A DNA stretch of 6,795 nt from the NCBI RefSeq assembly GCF_002413825.1, contig NZ_DHXT01000059.1, forward strand, positions 1 to 6,795. Reading direction: 5' to 3'. A program made the translations under genes and the position numbers. Under the pieces are notes generated by a model. The model made no database searches, had not been told where the DNA came from, and saw nothing but the letters and a program-made list of their open reading frames with translations. Position 1 is the first letter of the stretch, and each line of letters starts with the position of its first letter. Origin of the DNA: Rhodoferax sp. UBA5149. GTDB taxonomy: Bacteria > Pseudomonadota > Gammaproteobacteria > Burkholderiales > Burkholderiaceae_C. Below are positions 4,541 to 6,795 of this stretch, piece by piece.

Positions 4541-6795
4541 ATGGCTTACACATACACCGAACGCAAGCGCATTCGCAAAAATTTTGGCAGCCGCGACAGC
4601 GTGCTCGAAATCCCTTACCTGCTGCAAATGCAAAAGGATGCCTATACGGCATTCCTGCAGGCCGATGTTCCCCCGAAGAAGCGAACCGTCGAGGGTCTGC
4701 AGGCAGCTTTTGAAGCGGCATTCCCGATCATCTCGCACAATGGTTTTGTCGAGATGAAATATCTCGAATACAACCTGGCCAAACCGGCTTTTGACGTGCG
4801 CGAATGCCAGACCCGCGGTCTGACTTTTGCGTCCGCTGTGCGGGCCAAGGTTCAACTGTTCATCTATGACCGCGAATCTTCGACTTCGCAAAACAAGGTC
4901 ATCAAAGAGGTTAAAGAGCAGGAAGTCTACATGGGCGAAGTGCCCTTGATGACGGGCAAAGGTTCCTTCATCATCAACGGCACGGAACGCGTGATCGTGT
5001 CTCAGTTGCATCGTTCGCCGGGTGTTTTCTTTGAACACGACAAGGGCAAGACCCACAGTTCGGGCAAACTGCTGTTTTCGGCACGGATCATCCCTTACCG
5101 TGGCTCCTGGCTCGATTTCGAGTTCGACCCCAAAGACATCCTGTACTTCCGCGTCGACCGTCGTCGCAAAATGCCGGTCACGATTTTGCTCAAGGCCATC
5201 GGCCTGAACCATGAGTCCATCCTGGCCAACTTCTTCGTCAATGACAACTTCCGTCTGATGGACAGTGGTGCCCAGATGGAGTTCGTGGCAGAGCGTCTGC
5301 GCGGTGAAGTGGCTCGTTTCGATGTCACGGACAAGAGCGGCAAAGTGGTCGTGGCCAAAGACAAGCGGGTAACTGCGCGTCACACCCGCGAACTGGAGCA
5401 ATCGGGTACCACGCACATCAGCGTGCCGGAAGATTTCCTGGTGGGTCGCGTGGTAGCACGCAACATCATTGACACCGACACCGGCGAGATCCTGGCCAAG
5501 GCCAACGAAGAACTCACGGAAGCATTGCTCAAGAAATTGCGCACGGCTGGCGTGCAGGACTTGCCGTGTATTTACACCAACGAACTGGACCAGGGTGCGT
5601 ACATTTCGCAAACCCTGCGCACCGACGAAACGGTGGATGAGTTTGCGGCACGCGTCGCCATCTACCGCATGATGCGCCCCGGCGAGCCGCCAACCGAAGA
5701 CGCCGTGCAGGCGCTGTTCCAGCGCTTGTTCTACAACCCCGACACCTACGATCTGTCGCGCGTGGGCCGCATGAAGTTCAACGCCAAGATGGGTCGTGCT
5801 GAATCGACCGGTCCCATGGTTCTGACCAATGAAGACATCCTGGCCGTGGTCAAGATTCTGGTGGATCTGCGCAATGGCCGCGGCGAAGTGGACGATATTG
5901 ATCACCTTGGCAACCGGCGCGTACGTTGCGTTGGCGAGTTGGCAGAAAACCAGTACCGCACCGGGCTGGCACGGATTGAAAAAGCCGTCAAAGAGCGTCT
6001 CGGCCAAGCCGAGCAAGAACCGCTCATGCCGCATGACTTGATCAACAGCAAGCCGATTTCGGCGGCTTTGAAAGAGTTCTTCGGCGCCTCGCAGTTGTCG
6101 CAGTTCATGGATCAGACCAATCCCTTGTCTGAGATCACCCACAAACGCCGCGTATCGGCCCTTGGCCCAGGTGGTTTGACGCGCGAACGCGCCGGCTTCG
6201 AAGTGCGTGACGTGCACGTCACGCACTATGGCCGGGTGTGCCCGATTGAAACGCCTGAAGGTCCGAACATCGGCCTGATCAACTCACTGGCGCTGTATGC
6301 GCGGCTCAATGAATATGGGTTCATTGAAACGCCTTATCGTCGCGTGGTGGACAGCAAGGTCACGATGGATATCGATTATTTGTCCGCCATCGAGGAAGGC
6401 AAATACGTTATCGCTCAGGCAAACTCCGTACTCGACAAAGACGGCAAACTCACGGGTGAGCTGATCTCGGCCCGTGAAGCGGGTGAGTCGATTCTGGTGG
6501 GTGCAGAGCGTGTGCAGTACATGGACGTCTCCCCCGCACAGATCGTGTCCGTGGCAGCATCGCTGGTGCCCTTCCTTGAGCACGACGATGCAAACCGCGC
6601 CTTGATGGGCGCCAACATGTCGCGTCAGGCCGTACCAATCTTGCGTCCGGAAAAACCGCTGGTTGGAACCGGCATCGAGCGCGTTGCTGCGATTGACTCC
6701 GGCACCGTCGTAACGGCAACGCGTGGTGGCGTGGTGGATTACGTTGACGCGACCCGCGTTGTGATTCGCGTCAACGACGCAGAAGCGCAGGCCGG
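4541..6795 (+). CDS. rpoB: RNA polymerase beta subunit, N-terminal 751 codons (3' end outside window)
   Basis: RpoB is the beta subunit of core RNA polymerase, forming one side of the active-site cleft and the rifampicin pocket. The ATG at 4541 follows GGAG (4532-4535) with 5-base spacing and gives MAYTYTERKRIRKNFGSR, the expected start. I read the frame through to the right edge with no stop: 751 full codons of roughly 1340-1370. Landmarks are GKGSFIINGTERVIVSQLHRSPGVFF (about 142-167), GRMKFNAKMG, the rifampicin region ASQLSQFMDQTNPLSEITHKRRVSALGPGGL (about 516-546) and CPIETPEGPNIGLINSLA (567-584). Numbering runs 8 ahead of E. coli at the rifampicin region: D524, H534, R537 and S539 equal E. 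coli D516, H526, R529 and S531, all wild type, so rifampicin sensitivity is predicted. Catalytic residues (E. coli E813, K1065, K1073) lie beyond the edge. rpoC would be expected next. Confidence 0.97.
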   Translation, partial: MAYTYTERKRIRKNFGSRDSVLEIPYLLQMQKDAYTAFLQADVPPKKRTVEGLQAAFEAAFPIISHNGFVEMKYLEYNLAKPAFDVRECQTRGLTFASAVRAKVQLFIYDRESSTSQNKVIKEVKEQEVYMGEVPLMTGKGSFIINGTERVIVSQLHRSPGVFFEHDKGKTHSSGKLLFSARIIPYRGSWLDFEFDPKDILYFRVDRRRKMPVTILLKAIGLNHESILANFFVNDNFRLMDSGAQMEFVAERLRGEVARFDVTDKSGKVVVAKDKRVTARHTRELEQSGTTHISVPEDFLVGRVVARNIIDTDTGEILAKANEELTEALLKKLRTAGVQDLPCIYTNELDQGAYISQTLRTDETVDEFAARVAIYRMMRPGEPPTEDAVQALFQRLFYNPDTYDLSRVGRMKFNAKMGRAESTGPMVLTNEDILAVVKILVDLRNGRGEVDDIDHLGNRRVRCVGELAENQYRTGLARIEKAVKERLGQAEQEPLMPHDLINSKPISAALKEFFGASQLSQFMDQTNPLSEITHKRRVSALGPGGLTRERAGFEVRDVHVTHYGRVCPIETPEGPNIGLINSLALYARLNEYGFIETPYRRVVDSKVTMDIDYLSAIEEGKYVIAQANSVLDKDGKLTGELISAREAGESILVGAERVQYMDVSPAQIVSVAASLVPFLEHDDANRALMGANMSRQAVPILRPEKPLVGTGIERVAAIDSGTVVTATRGGVVDYVDATRVVIRVNDAEAQA

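Noticed and set aside
4484..6226. A 580-codon open frame on the minus strand opposite the first three quarters of the rpoB segment.
   Set aside because: It lies wholly antisense to an unambiguous rpoB, its composition (many H, R, Q, F, V) mirrors rpoB codons, it has no recognisable motif, and it simply reflects the scarcity of certain codons in a highly expressed GC-rich gene.

Overview
This window is a core housekeeping segment of a proteobacterial chromosome: the 3' end of tuf (EF-Tu), a tRNA-Trp gene, secE, nusG, rplK (L11), rplA (L1), rplJ (L10), rplL (L7/L12) and the first 751 codons of rpoB. Everything is on the + strand. The order tuf, tRNA-Trp, secE, nusG, the L11-L1-L10-L12 block and rpoB is typical of Beta- and Gammaproteobacteria. 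The protein sequences point to Betaproteobacteria, order Burkholderiales, most likely Comamonadaceae (Rhodoferax/Polaromonas-like). The pointers are a NusG with a longer N-terminus than the E. coli protein, a three-helix SecE, an L10 starting MSLNRSEKEAVISDVT and an RpoB starting MAYTYTERKRIRKNFG. The taxon is an inference from remembered family sequences, not from a search.

Layout. 1-491: tuf, cut by the left edge (GTPase domain and early domain II lost). 560-635: tRNA-Trp with encoded CCA. 663-688: a perfect hairpin between tRNA and secE. 747-1738: secE and nusG, overlapping by one base. 1739-1925: untranslated spacer holding an inverted repeat, a possible promoter and the probable L1-responsive rplK leader. 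1926-3053: rplK and rplA, directly abutting. 3054-3322: a highly structured leader recognisable as the L10(L12)4-binding autoregulatory leader of rplJL. 3323-3859: rplJ, starting at TTG. 3902-4276: rplL. 4277-4540: a 264-base spacer filled with consecutive hairpins, at the place where E. coli has its attenuator and RNase III site. 4541-6795: rpoB, cut by the right edge.

The genes work together in gene expression. EF-Tu delivers aminoacyl-tRNA. L11, L1, L10 and L12 build the two ribosomal stalks where EF-Tu and EF-G act. NusG links RNA polymerase to ribosome or Rho. RpoB is the catalytic beta subunit of that polymerase. SecE is the odd one out, as part of the protein export channel. The regulatory logic visible is translational feedback by L1 and L10 at the two leaders, plus attenuation or processing before rpoB.

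I found no mobile element, CRISPR array, defence gene, phage gene or unknown protein. All complete genes are intact and of normal length, and the rpoB frame stays open to the edge. I do not think the window contains a previously undescribed system. The items worth a second look are a U-U mismatch in the T-stem of tRNA-Trp and the RNA structures in the spacers.
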